This document shows, piece by piece, positions 8,086 through 16,596 of a stretch of DNA of 64,000 nucleotides (positions within the stretch are counted from its first letter, which is position 1; every line of letters starts with the position of its first letter). The translations under genes were made by a program, and so were the position numbers. Source of the DNA: Thermoplasmata archaeon (GTDB lineage Archaea > Thermoplasmatota > Thermoplasmata > Lutacidiplasmatales > UBA184); assembly GCA_022749815.1 (NCBI GenBank), contig JAKIWV010000005.1, positions 1-64,000 of the forward strand, given 5' to 3'. The notes under the pieces were generated by a model that worked only from the letters and a program-made list of their open reading frames with translations, ran no database searches and was not told the origin of the DNA.

Positions 8086-10473
8086 TCAGCTCTCCGCCGG
8101 AGGGTCGGGCGGGTGTTTCGCGGCGGGCTCGGAGGATCTCCCCGCGGGGGATGCCGGGACCGCGGTTGCGGAACTGTTCGTCGGCATCGGTCCTAGGTCG
8201 GCACTCGTCACCGGCGGCGCCTTCCGTCGCCGGCGCGTCTGACGCTTCGGCGGGGCGATCCGCGCCCCGCCCGGTGCGCTGGACTCGGGCGGGGGGGTCG
8301 CGATCGCACTGATGGGAGAGGATGGAGCCGCCGCCGGTTCCGCGACTCGAGTTCGGCGGCTTCGTGGGGAACCGGCGGCCGGCGTTCGCCTGGTTTTCGG
8401 GATCGCCAGGTGGGGTGGGGCAGGAGTCGTGGTGTCCCTTGTCCGCATACCGGCAGGTCCTGCCGTGACTCCGGGCGGGACCGGGGGACTCGGAGTGAGG
8501 CTCGTTCCGGAAACACCGGTCGTCAATCCCGGGCCGGTTTCGACAGCTGGCATCCTCGGCGGCTCAGGTGCCGGGGGCGGGGCCGGCGTGCCGACCGGGG
8601 CGGCACCCGGAACGGCAGGAGAGAGCGAAGTGCCCCGCTCACCGGCGACCTCCACCGGAGGCTTCGGGAATGAAGCCGAGATTTCGGGAGGGGGGCGCAA
8701 TGGCGGTACCGGCTCGGCGGGTTGTAGCTTCACAGTAGGAGGTGTAGCGGCGGCCGGGAGCGATTCCTCCCTCCTCACCTGGGCGGGCGCAAGTGGGGGA
8801 GTCGGACTCGGCGTTTGGGGCGGAGGGGCGGGCATCATATCAATGGGTGGCCGCGCGACCCTGACGGTTGCGTGCGCGACGGGGGCCGTAGGCTTGGGAG
8901 CCCTCCGGAAGAATCGATGGACGAGTGTCGGCGCCGGAGGTCCTTCGATCGGTGGGAGGGGCGGCCGGGGCGGCTCGGGGACTCTCGGCCCGACTACGTT
9001 GGCGATCCGGGGCGCCTGCGGTGTTTCGGGGGGCGGGGGAGGCAACGTCAAGGGCGTGACGGGGGGGACGGCGGTGGGACCGGTTTGATTCACCGGTGGA
9101 GGGGCTGGGGGAGGCGGGGGGATCGGCACGACCGACGGGGGCATCGGGGCGGGGCGTTCGGTGGGTGTCTCGAGGACAGCGGCGGGAGTCCGGGACTGTA
9201 GGGGAAGCGCTGGCGCCGTCGAGCCCAAAAGGGCCGGCGAGGGGATTGGTTCGGGAAGGGGGGGTGGCGGCAGGGACTCGACCAAAGGCGGCATGGCCGG
9301 TGTGACCGCAGGTTGCGAGGACGGCATTGTCACTGCAACGGGCGACCGAACCGGCGCGACCCGGGACGGTACCGCGGCGGGTTGGCTCGCCTTCTCGGCG
9401 GCTTCACTCACTTGATACTCGTCGATGAGCCGGTCGGCCAATGCCCTTGTCTCCCGGAGTCGTATCAGCGCATCCTCGAAGCGATGGTCGGCGAGGGCGG
9501 TGAGGACGAAGCGAACGCCCTCGTGCATGGGGGTGACGTCGACTCGAACCTCGACGAGGTCACGGATGTCCTGGTCGAGGTTGAGCACCGATCGACGGAT
9601 TTCATAAGCGACTTCCTCGGGCGGGACACCCAACACTTCTTGGGTGTCGGCCTGCGCGGGGGCCGCGATACCTCCGGAGGAAATCGTGACGCTCAGATTG
9701 ATGTCGAGCCCATGGGGGGACATCCGGTATGGGTGCAGGTGGATGTCGTGGGCACTGCCCCGGAACTTCTCCACGCCGATGGCGTTCTGGGTCTTGCCCT
9801 CCGCCTCCCACCGGAACAGTCGTAACTCTCCGCGCGCGAGGAGATGCTCCTCGGACTGTTCGTCGGACGCCGGCACTTCGAGGGTGAGGAGGGTCGTGAG
9901 TCCGAGATCCGAGAGGAACCGTAGAAAGGTCTGGGCCCCCTGGGTGAGGTCGATGCCGGGCATGCAGAAGAACTGGAGCGCGGTGAGCGAATCGATCACC
10001 ATTCGCTTGTAATGTCGGCGCCGGACCTCCTGACGAAGCGTCGGCTGGAGCGAGGTCATTGTCACTTCGACGCTCTCAAATTCGGGGGTCTGACGGATCG
10101 TGAGAGGCACCTGGCCAAACCGAACGGCCTCTCGAACGGAGGCAATGTCCTTGAACGGCGTCCGCTCGTACCGCATCACGTCGGGGACCGCGTCAAACAC
10201 GTAGATCTGCTCGAACTCCGGCCCCATCGCTTGGTGGTTCTGCCGCACTTCGTTCGGGGGTTCCTCGAGCGTCACGAACAACACCTCCTCTCCCCGGCGG
10301 ATGCCCTCGATAAGGAATTGCAGAGAGAGGGTCGTTTTGCCGGCGCCCGGAGGTCCGACGACGAGGTAGGGACGGTGGGGCAGGAGCCCCCCGGCGAGCA
10401 TCTCGTCGAGCTCGGGGATGCCCGTGGAAATGCGCTCTAACGGCGGAACGGTTCGAGCATCAGTCGCCACCAC
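8086..10473 (-). CDS. KaiC-like ATPase with very long proline-rich C-terminal tail
   Basis: 795 residues if translation starts at GTG 10473 (GTG 10470 is equivalent). The frame stays open further upstream to 11064, but that part overlaps the isomerase gene on the other strand and has no family similarity. Residues 1-265 form a KaiC domain: ISTGIPELDEMLAGGL, Walker A GPPGAGKTT at about 40-48, VTLEEPP, Walker B RMVIDSLTAL at about 157, FRGSAHD at about 238. Residues about 280-360 form a small alpha-helical module rich in charged residues. From about 361 to the end the chain is low-complexity and dominated by Pro, Ala, Thr and Val, ending in a basic patch (RRRRK). That tail is unusual for the family and may be a flexible docking arm. 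It is followed at once by the short KaiC gene. Confidence 0.8.
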   Translation of the reverse strand: MVATDARTVPPLERISTGIPELDEMLAGGLLPHRPYLVVGPPGAGKTTLSLQFLIEGIRRGEEVLFVTLEEPPNEVRQNHQAMGPEFEQIYVFDAVPDVMRYERTPFKDIASVREAVRFGQVPLTIRQTPEFESVEVTMTSLQPTLRQEVRRRHYKRMVIDSLTALQFFCMPGIDLTQGAQTFLRFLSDLGLTTLLTLEVPASDEQSEEHLLARGELRLFRWEAEGKTQNAIGVEKFRGSAHDIHLHPYRMSPHGLDINLSVTISSGGIAAPAQADTQEVLGVPPEEVAYEIRRSVLNLDQDIRDLVEVRVDVTPMHEGVRFVLTALADHRFEDALIRLRETRALADRLIDEYQVSEAAEKASQPAAVPSRVAPVRSPVAVTMPSSQPAVTPAMPPLVESLPPPPLPEPIPSPALLGSTAPALPLQSRTPAAVLETPTERPAPMPPSVVPIPPPPPAPPPVNQTGPTAVPPVTPLTLPPPPPETPQAPRIANVVGPRVPEPPRPPLPPIEGPPAPTLVHRFFRRAPKPTAPVAHATVRVARPPIDMMPAPPPQTPSPTPPLAPAQVRREESLPAAATPPTVKLQPAEPVPPLRPPPEISASFPKPPVEVAGERGTSLSPAVPGAAPVGTPAPPPAPEPPRMPAVETGPGLTTGVSGTSLTPSPPVPPGVTAGPAGMRTRDTTTPAPPHLAIPKTRRTPAAGSPRSRRTRVAEPAAAPSSPISAIATPPPESSAPGGARIAPPKRQTRRRRKAPPVTSADLGPMPTNSSATAVPASPAGRSSEPAAKHPPDPPAES

Positions 10474-10635
10474 ATTCGACACCCTCCCCGCATCGGACCG
10501 GGGCCGCCGGCCGCATATCCGTAAGAGAGAGAGGGGACGAAATGCAGATAGTCGTTTCCGTCCGTGCTCGCGGCTCTTTGGGGCTTCGGCCACGTCGCGG
10601 CAAGCCGAAATACCGGGTCCACGCAATGCATCGGC

Positions 10636-11694
10636 ATGGCTACGTCCCGCGCGAGCGGATCGGCGCAGATGCGCGAGTGGACCCGAGCGTTTCCCGCGCA
10701 ACTTCGATCCGGCTTCGCCGCCGGCCGGGCCCTCGAGTTCCGATGGCCCCGCGGCGTTGACCGGAGCGTGGTCGTCGGGATGGGAGGCTCCGCGATCGGG
10801 GCCGACCTGCTCCGCTCGCTCACCGATGCGGAGACTGACCTTCTCGTGCAGCCCGTCCGGGAGCCGACGCTTCCACGGTGGGTCGGCCCGTCCACGCTCG
10901 CGGTGGCGGTCAGCTACTCCGGGGACACCTGGGAGACCCTCGCGGCGTTTGATGTTGCGGGACGACGAGGGGCGCCGCGCGTCGCGGTGAGTTCCGGGGG
11001 ACGCCTCCAGCAACTGGCCCGCGCGGAAGGGGTCCCCCACCTGATGGTTCCCCCGGGGCTGCAACCACGGGCGGCGCTGGGCTCATTGCTCGGGGGACTC
11101 CTCGGCCTCTTCGACCCGGCCTTCCCCGCCTCCAATCGGGATCGATTGGACCGGGCCTCCAAGGTTCTGTTGATGGGAGCGGACGAGCTGGGGGGAGCCG
11201 CAGGGCCACCGACGCGACTCGCGGCCCGAATCCGCGGGCGACTCCCTTGGATCTGTTCATCGGAGGAGCTAGCCCCGGTCGCCCGCCGATGGGCCACTCA
11301 AATCGAGGAGAACGCGAAGCGCCTCGCACATTGGGACGCGCTCCCGGAGAGTCTGCACAATGTGCTCGTCGCATGGGACGCGCTCACCCGGCGGGAAGCG
11401 GAGCGTTACTTCGTCGTTCGGCTCCAGGGAGCGGGCGATGACCAAGCTCTGCGTGACCGGTTCGAATATCTATCGAAATTGCTCGCTGGGCGCAAAGTCC
11501 CGGTCGCTACCGTCCGGTTCGAGGCCTCCGACCGTTTAGAGCGTACCCTCTCGGCCATCCAGTGGGGGGATTATCTCAGTCTTGCGCTGGCGGAGTTGGG
11601 CGGAGTGGATCCCTTTCCGGTCGAAGCAATCCAACGAATGAAGCACCGACTCGAGAAGGACCACAAGAGCCGGAACACTATCGACGACCGGTGA
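10636..11694 (+). CDS. Bifunctional phosphoglucose/phosphomannose isomerase (SIS domains)
   Basis: 352 residues from ATG 10636; ATG 10669 (MREWTRAFP) is almost equally good. GMGGSAIGADL and SYSGDTWETL are the two SIS-domain phosphosugar-binding loops of the archaeal/bacterial PGI/PMI family. Near the C-terminus PFPVEAIQRMKHRL matches the family's catalytic-helix region, and an EENAKRLAHWDALPE stretch gives the conserved N-E-hydrophobic acidic motif. The enzyme interconverts fructose-6-P with glucose-6-P and mannose-6-P in the cytosol, linking glycolysis with sugar-nucleotide synthesis. It is divergent from the KaiC operon, and the two starts are about 160 bp apart. The gene is complete with no missing motifs. 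Confidence 0.85.
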   Translation: MATSRASGSAQMREWTRAFPAQLRSGFAAGRALEFRWPRGVDRSVVVGMGGSAIGADLLRSLTDAETDLLVQPVREPTLPRWVGPSTLAVAVSYSGDTWETLAAFDVAGRRGAPRVAVSSGGRLQQLARAEGVPHLMVPPGLQPRAALGSLLGGLLGLFDPAFPASNRDRLDRASKVLLMGADELGGAAGPPTRLAARIRGRLPWICSSEELAPVARRWATQIEENAKRLAHWDALPESLHNVLVAWDALTRREAERYFVVRLQGAGDDQALRDRFEYLSKLLAGRKVPVATVRFEASDRLERTLSAIQWGDYLSLALAELGGVDPFPVEAIQRMKHRLEKDHKSRNTIDDR

Positions 11695-11729
11695 GGTTCT
11701 TATGTCGCGCCTTCTTGGCCGCGTCGGGT

Positions 11730-11849
11730 GCTGAGGTAGCCTAGCTCGGCCAAGGCGCCAGATTCGAGATCTGGTGGTGCGTATGCATCGCGGGAGTTCA
11801 AAGGGCCCTCGGGGAGAAGCCCGACCGCCGGAAAATCTCCCCCTCAGCG
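11730..11849 (+). tRNA. tRNA-Ser(CGA) with an intron of about 33 nt in the T-loop
   Basis: All class II tRNA parts can be placed. The acceptor strand GCTGAGG (11730-11736) pairs with CCTCAGC (11842-11848), followed by discriminator G73. TA is at 8-9, and the D-arm GCC/GGC has A14, G15, G18 and G19. The anticodon stem CCAGA/TCTGG has loop TTCGAGA, so the anticodon is CGA. There is a 5-bp variable-arm stem (GGTGC/GCATC). The T-stem GGGAG (11792-11796) pairs with CTCCC (11837-11841). The T-loop starts TTC and ends T, but 37 nt lie where 4 are expected, so about 33 nt must be removed to give TTCAAAT. AAA at the left junction and AAAA at the right leave the exact cut uncertain by a few bases. A long variable arm and G73 fit serine. 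CCA is not encoded. Confidence 0.85.
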
Positions 11850-11860
11850 CCTCCCCCGTC

Positions 11861-12073
11861 GTGCGGATCCATCTCGCGGTCGCGCGGGCGGGACGGTCCG
11901 ACCAGCACACGGTGGAAGTCGCGAGAGGCACGCCGCTTCGCGTCGTTCTCCGGTCGATCGGGCAAGCAGTCGAGGGTAGCGCGGTTCTCCTCGGGGGCCG
12001 GCCGGTGCCGCTCGACCTCCCGCTTGAGCGGAACGCTCGATTCACAGTGATTCCGACCTTCTCGGGGGGCTGA
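11861..12073 (+). CDS. Ubiquitin-like small modifier / sulfur carrier (SAMP/MoaD/ThiS type)
   Basis: 70 residues from GTG 11861. An upstream in-frame ATG would fall inside the tRNA gene, so I reject it. The pattern is a beta-grasp protein: a first strand RIHLAVARAG, a helix-preceding EVARGTPLRVVLRSI, VLLGGRPVPLD, and a final strand FTVIPTFSGG ending in the diglycine that is adenylated by E1-like enzymes. Archaeal members act as sulfur carriers for molybdopterin or tRNA thiolation and as protein tags. MoaC, MoaB and MocA are encoded in the window, but no E1-like activator is. Which of the two roles applies here is not decided by sequence. Confidence 0.75.
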   Translation: MRIHLAVARAGRSDQHTVEVARGTPLRVVLRSIGQAVEGSAVLLGGRPVPLDLPLERNARFTVIPTFSGG

Positions 12074-12137
12074 ACCACCTCTGACGTGCGCCGGCCCCGG
12101 TGCGAGGGCTCTTAGGGAGCGCCCGGCATTCTAACCC

Positions 12138-13640
12138 GTGGTGGAGGCGCTCGCGGGGGGGATGGTCGGACAGTGCGCGATCTGCGAGGCCACTGTCGCC
12201 GGCGAGGCAGACAATTGCGGGTCATGTGGATTCCCGATGGCCATGTCCGACCTGGCCGCCCGTCTCATCGTCGAATTGCCTGATCCCGCGACGTCTCCCA
12301 CGGTCCGGCCACCGGACCCGGACGGCGCCGTCAAACCGCGAATCGGGGATCGGACCAGTGGGGGAATCGGCCGAGACCCCCAGCTCGAGGTCGTTAACCG
12401 GATCGCACGGGACGTGAGCCATGCGGTTTCGCTCCTCCAGGACCTGGGAGGGGATGGAGGCGACGTCGCCAACGAGCTCGCCCAGGCCGCGTTCACGGAG
12501 GCCGAGGGACGGGTAGGCGAGGTCCTCGTCCTTCTCCGCGACGCCCAGGGCCGCGTCAGCATTCGTCTCAAGGAACAGTTCGATTCGCGGGTGAAACAGC
12601 TCGAGGATCGCCAGACATCGATGATCACATCGGGCGTCTCGATCAACCTCGCGGCCGAGATCGACCGGATCCGGACTGACATGCGGGCGGGCCGTCGAGA
12701 GGCCGCGCTCCAACGCATCGATATTGCCGACCGGACGCTGTCACGTATGGAGAGCGACTGGCGCGGGCTGCAGGGTCTCCTCCGCCAGATCGAAGCCCTC
12801 CGCGAGGCCGCCCGACTTCTGGAGTTGGACGTCGCCGAGTCCGACGATTCCCTTCGACAAGTCCGCGTCATCCTGGCCCAACCCGCGCTCGACATCGGCG
12901 GACTCGACCACGCCGCTGAGATGGCGGCGGAAGCACTGATGCGGCTCCACGACTCGATCCCCATCGCCGTGGAGGTGGTTCTCGACCGACTTTCGGGGGA
13001 GGTAGGCTCGTGGCCGGCGGGGTACGACGGGCGCCGGCGCGCGTTCGAGTTGGATCGCGAAGCCCACAAGCTGCTAAAGGCGAACCGTCTCGCCGAGGCG
13101 ACCCAACGCACCGTCGAACTGCGTCAGTTGGTCACCTCGACGGGAGTCCCTCCGGCGCCCCCGGCGAGGGAGGAGACCCCCTCGCCGCTTTCCGGGCCCG
13201 CGCATTCCGACGTGTCGGCCCCCGGCGGCGCGCGGTCCGTGGACCGAACCGCTCCCCGCAGAGTCGAACGCATCGACCGGCCCCCGCCCCAGCCCCGACC
13301 GCCGCTCCCGAGGGGGCCGGCCTCCTCGGGGCCGCAATCTCACCCTCCGCCGGACCCGACCGAGCCTTCTCCGACCGCCGTGATACCGCCCGCCGCCCCG
13401 GCGCCTCCGAAAGCGGCTCGACCGGCCGGGGACTCGGTGCGAGGACTGGTCGGTCAAGCGCGGGCGTTGGCCGCACGAATCCAACAACTCCCCGGCGACA
13501 GCGACCTCGCGCGGGCCGCGGCGGTCGAGATTCGGAACGCCACGGAACTCTTGCGGGAACGTAAGATGGATGAGGCCGAAAGGACACTCGACGAGCTGAA
13601 GGAACGGCTAGACCGCTCGCTGTTGGAGAAGGGAGAATGA
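12138..13640 (+). CDS. Zinc-ribbon plus long helical/coiled-coil protein, function unknown
   Basis: 500 residues from GTG 12138. Residues about 13-35 contain two Cys pairs (CAIC and CGSC), a zinc ribbon. Residues about 85-330 are almost entirely amphipathic helix with heptad character (for example a DRIRTDMRAGRREAALQRI stretch). A proline-rich linker of about 110 residues follows at about 335-440, then a helical hairpin at about 440-500. The helical part is similar in layout and local sequence to the next gene (a WRGLQGLLRQIEALREAARL block against WIWLKELLARVDELRDLARK), so the two are paralogues. The stop overlaps the next start by 4 bp (ATGA), implying translational coupling. No enzyme motif is seen; a scaffold role is possible. 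Confidence 0.7.
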   Translation: MVEALAGGMVGQCAICEATVAGEADNCGSCGFPMAMSDLAARLIVELPDPATSPTVRPPDPDGAVKPRIGDRTSGGIGRDPQLEVVNRIARDVSHAVSLLQDLGGDGGDVANELAQAAFTEAEGRVGEVLVLLRDAQGRVSIRLKEQFDSRVKQLEDRQTSMITSGVSINLAAEIDRIRTDMRAGRREAALQRIDIADRTLSRMESDWRGLQGLLRQIEALREAARLLELDVAESDDSLRQVRVILAQPALDIGGLDHAAEMAAEALMRLHDSIPIAVEVVLDRLSGEVGSWPAGYDGRRRAFELDREAHKLLKANRLAEATQRTVELRQLVTSTGVPPAPPAREETPSPLSGPAHSDVSAPGGARSVDRTAPRRVERIDRPPPQPRPPLPRGPASSGPQSHPPPDPTEPSPTAVIPPAAPAPPKAARPAGDSVRGLVGQARALAARIQQLPGDSDLARAAAVEIRNATELLRERKMDEAERTLDELKERLDRSLLEKGE

Positions 13641-14599
13641 CCGCGGGCCGGCCAGCAACCACTGCCTCGGCCTTGTCGGGCCGCGTCCGCGAGATCGTCC
13701 GGAAGGGAGATTCCCTAACCGCGGAAGGAATCCCCTACGACTCCGCCACTCTCGTCGGGGACGTCAAGAGCCAGATCGCTAAGCGGGACCTGGCGGGCGC
13801 GATCACTACAGTTCGCCGGGCGGAGGCGCTCCTTGACAAGACGCTCCGCGACTGGATCTGGCTCAAGGAACTCCTCGCTCGAGTGGATGAACTCCGCGAC
13901 CTTGCGCGCAAGAGCGGAGTCGACCTGGAAGTTGTCGACCAACGAGTCGGGAACGCTCGCCAGACGTTGCTGACGCTGCCCCTCTCCGAAGGGTCGCTCG
14001 AGAAGGCCGCTGCGAGCGCCTCGCTGGCCCTGGTCGTGCTCAACGACACGCTTCCCAAATTCTACACGCAGGAGTCACAGCAACTGGCTCGGTCGATCCA
14101 CGACGCGCGCGAACGGGGCGAGGATGTACGCGAGTCGGGGGTCCGCCTCGCTCAGCTGCTTCAGGCGTTCCGCGAGGGTCGCTTGGCGGAGATCGGACAG
14201 CGGTTCATCGACCTACGTCGCGCGGTCACCCGGATTCCGAGGGCTCCGGCGGTACCCCCCAAGGGGCTGAAGCGCGAAGAGGAGGAGATCCTGCTCGAGG
14301 CCCGGAATCTGGCCCGTCGGTTGAACCGGATGAAGTACCGGGCCCGCGACGCACAGGGAGCGGCGCGGTTGATGACCCAGGTGCGCGCCGCCCTCTCCGA
14401 GGACCGCCGGTATGGAAGCCCCGAGGAGGAGCTGGAGGAGCTCTGGGGCGAGGTCGACCGGTTGGCCCGGGAGCGGACGGACGCCCTTGCCGACCCCCCC
14501 ACGGTCGCAGACGGAGAGCCGCTCACTTCCGAGCCATCCTCCTCGGAGCCGGCCGTCAGCTACTCCTCATCCCGCCGGAGCCGACGGCCCCCCACGTAA
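13637..14599 (+). CDS. Helical coiled-coil protein, paralogue of the preceding gene
   Basis: 320 residues from ATG 13637, overlapping the upstream stop by 4 bp. It is all-helical: residues about 1-200 match the middle of the upstream protein, including the W-x2-L-K/Q-x-L-L core and a following LNDTLP / LHDSIP segment. Residues about 205-285 match its C-terminal hairpin (EEEILLEARNLARRLNRMK). It lacks the zinc ribbon and the long proline linker, and its C-terminus is a Ser/Glu-rich disordered tail. The pair probably forms a hetero-oligomer. It lies directly before gar1 and tfb, but a promoter-like region separates them. Confidence 0.65.
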   Translation: MTAGRPATTASALSGRVREIVRKGDSLTAEGIPYDSATLVGDVKSQIAKRDLAGAITTVRRAEALLDKTLRDWIWLKELLARVDELRDLARKSGVDLEVVDQRVGNARQTLLTLPLSEGSLEKAAASASLALVVLNDTLPKFYTQESQQLARSIHDARERGEDVRESGVRLAQLLQAFREGRLAEIGQRFIDLRRAVTRIPRAPAVPPKGLKREEEEILLEARNLARRLNRMKYRARDAQGAARLMTQVRAALSEDRRYGSPEEELEELWGEVDRLARERTDALADPPTVADGEPLTSEPSSSEPAVSYSSSRRSRRPPT

Positions 14600-14602
14600 C
14601 GC

Positions 14603-14630
14603 TTTAATACCCATCGCAAGTAGTTTATAC
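14603..14630 (+). promoter_or_regulatory. Two TATA-like boxes before gar1
   Basis: TTTAATAC (14603-14610) and TTTATAC (14624-14630) are AT-rich islands between the coiled-coil gene and gar1. The first is about 24 nt from the TTG start at 14634, the spacing expected for a leaderless mRNA. The second would place transcription start inside the gene, so the first is more likely the functional box. Confidence 0.45.
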
Positions 14631-14633
14631 CCC

Positions 14634-14927
14634 TTGTCTCGCCGGGAGAGCCGCGGCATTGGTCGTGGTCGTGACGTCGGTGTTGTCACCGCAATCACCC
14701 CCACAGGTCACGTGACGGTCCGGACGGCGGGCGGGTGGGTACCGGTCGAGGGAACCCACGTGATCGATTCGTCAGGTAGCTTTTCCGGTCGCATCGTCCG
14801 CGTCTTTGGCCCGGTCGCACGACCCTACGTGTCGGTGCGACCGCGCCGGCCCCCGCGCGAGGCCGAAGCGGCCCTGCTTCTGGGAGCTACACTCGTGGCA
14901 TCGGAGGGAGTTCACAATGCAGGGTGA
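14634..14927 (+). CDS. gar1: H/ACA RNP subunit Gar1-like protein
   Basis: 97 residues from TTG 14634, the only start near the promoter that keeps the core. The sequence [15 protein letters not shown], then a [11 protein letters not shown] segment, then [17 protein letters not shown] is the Gar1 beta-barrel core. FGPVxxPYV is its best-conserved stretch, as in known archaeal Gar1. Gar1 joins Cbf5, Nop10 and L7Ae in the guide-RNA pseudouridylation complex and helps product release. The last 11 bp overlap the TFB start, so gar1 and tfb are likely co-transcribed, an arrangement seen in several euryarchaea. Confidence 0.75.
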   Translation: MSRRESRGIGRGRDVGVVTAITPTGHVTVRTAGGWVPVEGTHVIDSSGSFSGRIVRVFGPVARPYVSVRPRRPPREAEAALLLGATLVASEGVHNAG

Positions 14928-15885
14928 CGACGGAACGCACAACGAGGCGAAACCCACCGACCGGCCGAGTGACGTCGTGGTCCCGACCCGTTGCTCGAAC
15001 TGCGGCTCCACCCACCTGACCCGAGACTACGAACGGGGGGAGCTCGTCTGCGACGAGTGCGGCCTCGTGCTCGAAGAGGCGATGATCGACCAGGGGCCCG
15101 AGTGGCGCGCCTTCGACGCCGAGCAGGGCGAGAAGCGCACGCGCACTGGCGCCCCGACGACTCTTACCATCCACGACAAGGGCCTCTCCACGGAGATCGG
15201 GTGGAAGAATCGGGACCCGTACGGCAAATCGATTCCCACGCGAAATCGGGCGCAGCTGTACCGGCTGCGCAAGTGGCAGCGGCGCATCCGGGTGTCGAAC
15301 GCGACCGAGCGGAACTTGGCCTTCGCTCTCGCCGAGCTCGACCGTCTTGCGTCGAGCATGGCGCTGCCGCGAAACGTCCGGGAGACGGCCGCCATGATCT
15401 ACCGAAAGGCGGTGGCAAGAAACCTCATCCGGGGCCGCTCGATCGAAGGCGTGGTGGCGGCGTCCCTGTATGGGAGCTGTCGTCAGTGCAACGTCCCCCG
15501 TACCCTCGACGAGATCGCCAGCAAATCCCGGATCGGCCGGAAAGAGATCGGCCGCACGTACCGCTTCATGACGCGGGAGTTGAAGCTCAAATTGCTCCCG
15601 ACTCGGCCCCAGGACTACATCCAGCGGTTTTGCTCCGAGCTCAAGCTCAAGGGAGAGGTCCAGACGCGCGCCAACGAGATCCTCAAGCTCGCGACGGAGC
15701 GGGAGCTGACGAGTGGTCGGGGACCGACCGGCGTCGCGGCCGCGGCGATCTACATCTCCTCGGTCCAATGCGGCGAGCGGCGCACTCAGCGCGAGGTGGC
15801 CGAAGTCGCGGGGGTTACCGAAGTCACGATCCGGAACCGGTACAAGGAGCTCACCGAGAAGCTCGGCCTCCGCGTGATGCTATAG
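14917..15885 (+). CDS. tfb: Transcription initiation factor TFB
   Basis: 322 residues from ATG 14917, preceded by GGAGGGAG. It has an N-terminal zinc ribbon with C26, C29, C45 and C48 (CSNCG...CDECG). The B-finger/reader region EWRAFDAEQ with a following KRTRTG sits at about 70-90. Two cyclin-fold repeats follow at about 125-215 and 220-315; the second holds [17 protein letters not shown], the helix-turn-helix that contacts the BRE. TFB recruits RNA polymerase to TBP-bound promoters. All elements are present and length is normal, so this is a full general factor rather than a truncated variant. A longer frame upstream is unlikely because it overlaps gar1 fully. Confidence 0.95.
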   Translation: MQGDDGTHNEAKPTDRPSDVVVPTRCSNCGSTHLTRDYERGELVCDECGLVLEEAMIDQGPEWRAFDAEQGEKRTRTGAPTTLTIHDKGLSTEIGWKNRDPYGKSIPTRNRAQLYRLRKWQRRIRVSNATERNLAFALAELDRLASSMALPRNVRETAAMIYRKAVARNLIRGRSIEGVVAASLYGSCRQCNVPRTLDEIASKSRIGRKEIGRTYRFMTRELKLKLLPTRPQDYIQRFCSELKLKGEVQTRANEILKLATERELTSGRGPTGVAAAAIYISSVQCGERRTQREVAEVAGVTEVTIRNRYKELTEKLGLRVML

Positions 15886-15924
15886 CGGTCCGGCCCTTCG
15901 GCTCGACGCACGTCGAGAATCGGC

Positions 15925-16596
15925 ATGACGCGGCTGATTGCCCTCGGAGTTCTAGTGTCGGGCGAGGGCACCACGTTGGACGCCCTGGCCGAGCAGGCGG
16001 CCGGGGGGCACGTGCCGGCGCGGGTCGCCATGGTGCTGTCCGACCGTCCTTCGGCCCCCGCCCTCGAGAAAGCCCGACGACGCGGCCTCGTGACGGCCGT
16101 TCTGCCGCTCCGGCGCACGCCCGCCGACGAATGGGCCACCCAAGCGACCCGTCTGCTCTCGAACGCCGGAGTGGAATTGATCCTCCTCGCGGGATTCCTC
16201 TCGATCTTGCCACCTTCGTTCGTGAAGAGCTGGGAAGGTCGGGCGATCAACCTTCATCCGTCGCTCCTGCCGCGTCACGGCGGCAAGGGATTCTACGGCG
16301 ACCGAGTTCACGCGGCCGTGCTCGCCGCGGGGGATGCCGAGACCGGCGCAACGGTCCACCTCGTTACCGATGCGGTGGACGGGGGACCGATCCTCGCCCA
16401 GCAACGGATCCCCGTCGAACCCGGGGACACCACCGAGCGACTGCGCCTGAGGGTCCGGGACGCCGAGCGCGTCGCCCTCTACTCCGTCCTCACGCGATTC
16501 GCCGAGGGGGAGTGGCCGTTGCCCTACCGTGACCCGTCCGGGCGGACACCCTCGCGGCGGTCCGGCCCCGAGTCACCCTCGGGGCCATCGGCCTGA
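15925..16596 (+). CDS. purN: Phosphoribosylglycinamide formyltransferase
   Basis: 223 residues from ATG 15925. LGVLVSGEGTTLDAL is the phosphate-binding P-loop of the PurN family. INLHPSLLP supplies catalytic N109 and H111, and TGATVHLVTDAVDGGPIL contains the third catalytic residue, D149. It transfers a formyl group from 10-formyl-THF to GAR in purine synthesis. Many archaea use formate-dependent PurT instead, so a PurN implies a folate-type one-carbon donor. The C-terminal 25 residues are Pro/Ser/Arg-rich and overlap the convergent ParB-like gene by 73 bp, so this tail is probably unimportant. Confidence 0.9.
   Translation: MTRLIALGVLVSGEGTTLDALAEQAAGGHVPARVAMVLSDRPSAPALEKARRRGLVTAVLPLRRTPADEWATQATRLLSNAGVELILLAGFLSILPPSFVKSWEGRAINLHPSLLPRHGGKGFYGDRVHAAVLAAGDAETGATVHLVTDAVDGGPILAQQRIPVEPGDTTERLRLRVRDAERVALYSVLTRFAEGEWPLPYRDPSGRTPSRRSGPESPSGPSA

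Noticed and set aside
8312-9088. Gly-rich plus-strand frame opposite the proline-rich KaiC tail
   Set aside because: Poly-Gly/Val sequence is simply the complement of Pro-rich coding; no independent support.
10474-11064. N-terminal extension of about 197 codons of the long KaiC-like gene
   Set aside because: It overlaps the isomerase gene on the other strand, has no KaiC similarity and is rich in Arg/Pro like a shadow frame. The KaiC domain begins right after GTG 10473.
11774-11860. Earlier start of the SAMP-like gene
   Set aside because: It would place coding sequence inside the tRNA-Ser gene; GTG 11861 gives a compact beta-grasp protein.
14991-16532. Long open frame (513 codons) on the plus strand over tfb and purN
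   Set aside because: It is a GC-driven shadow: Arg/Pro/Ala-rich, no motif, and fully overlapped by two well-identified genes in other frames.
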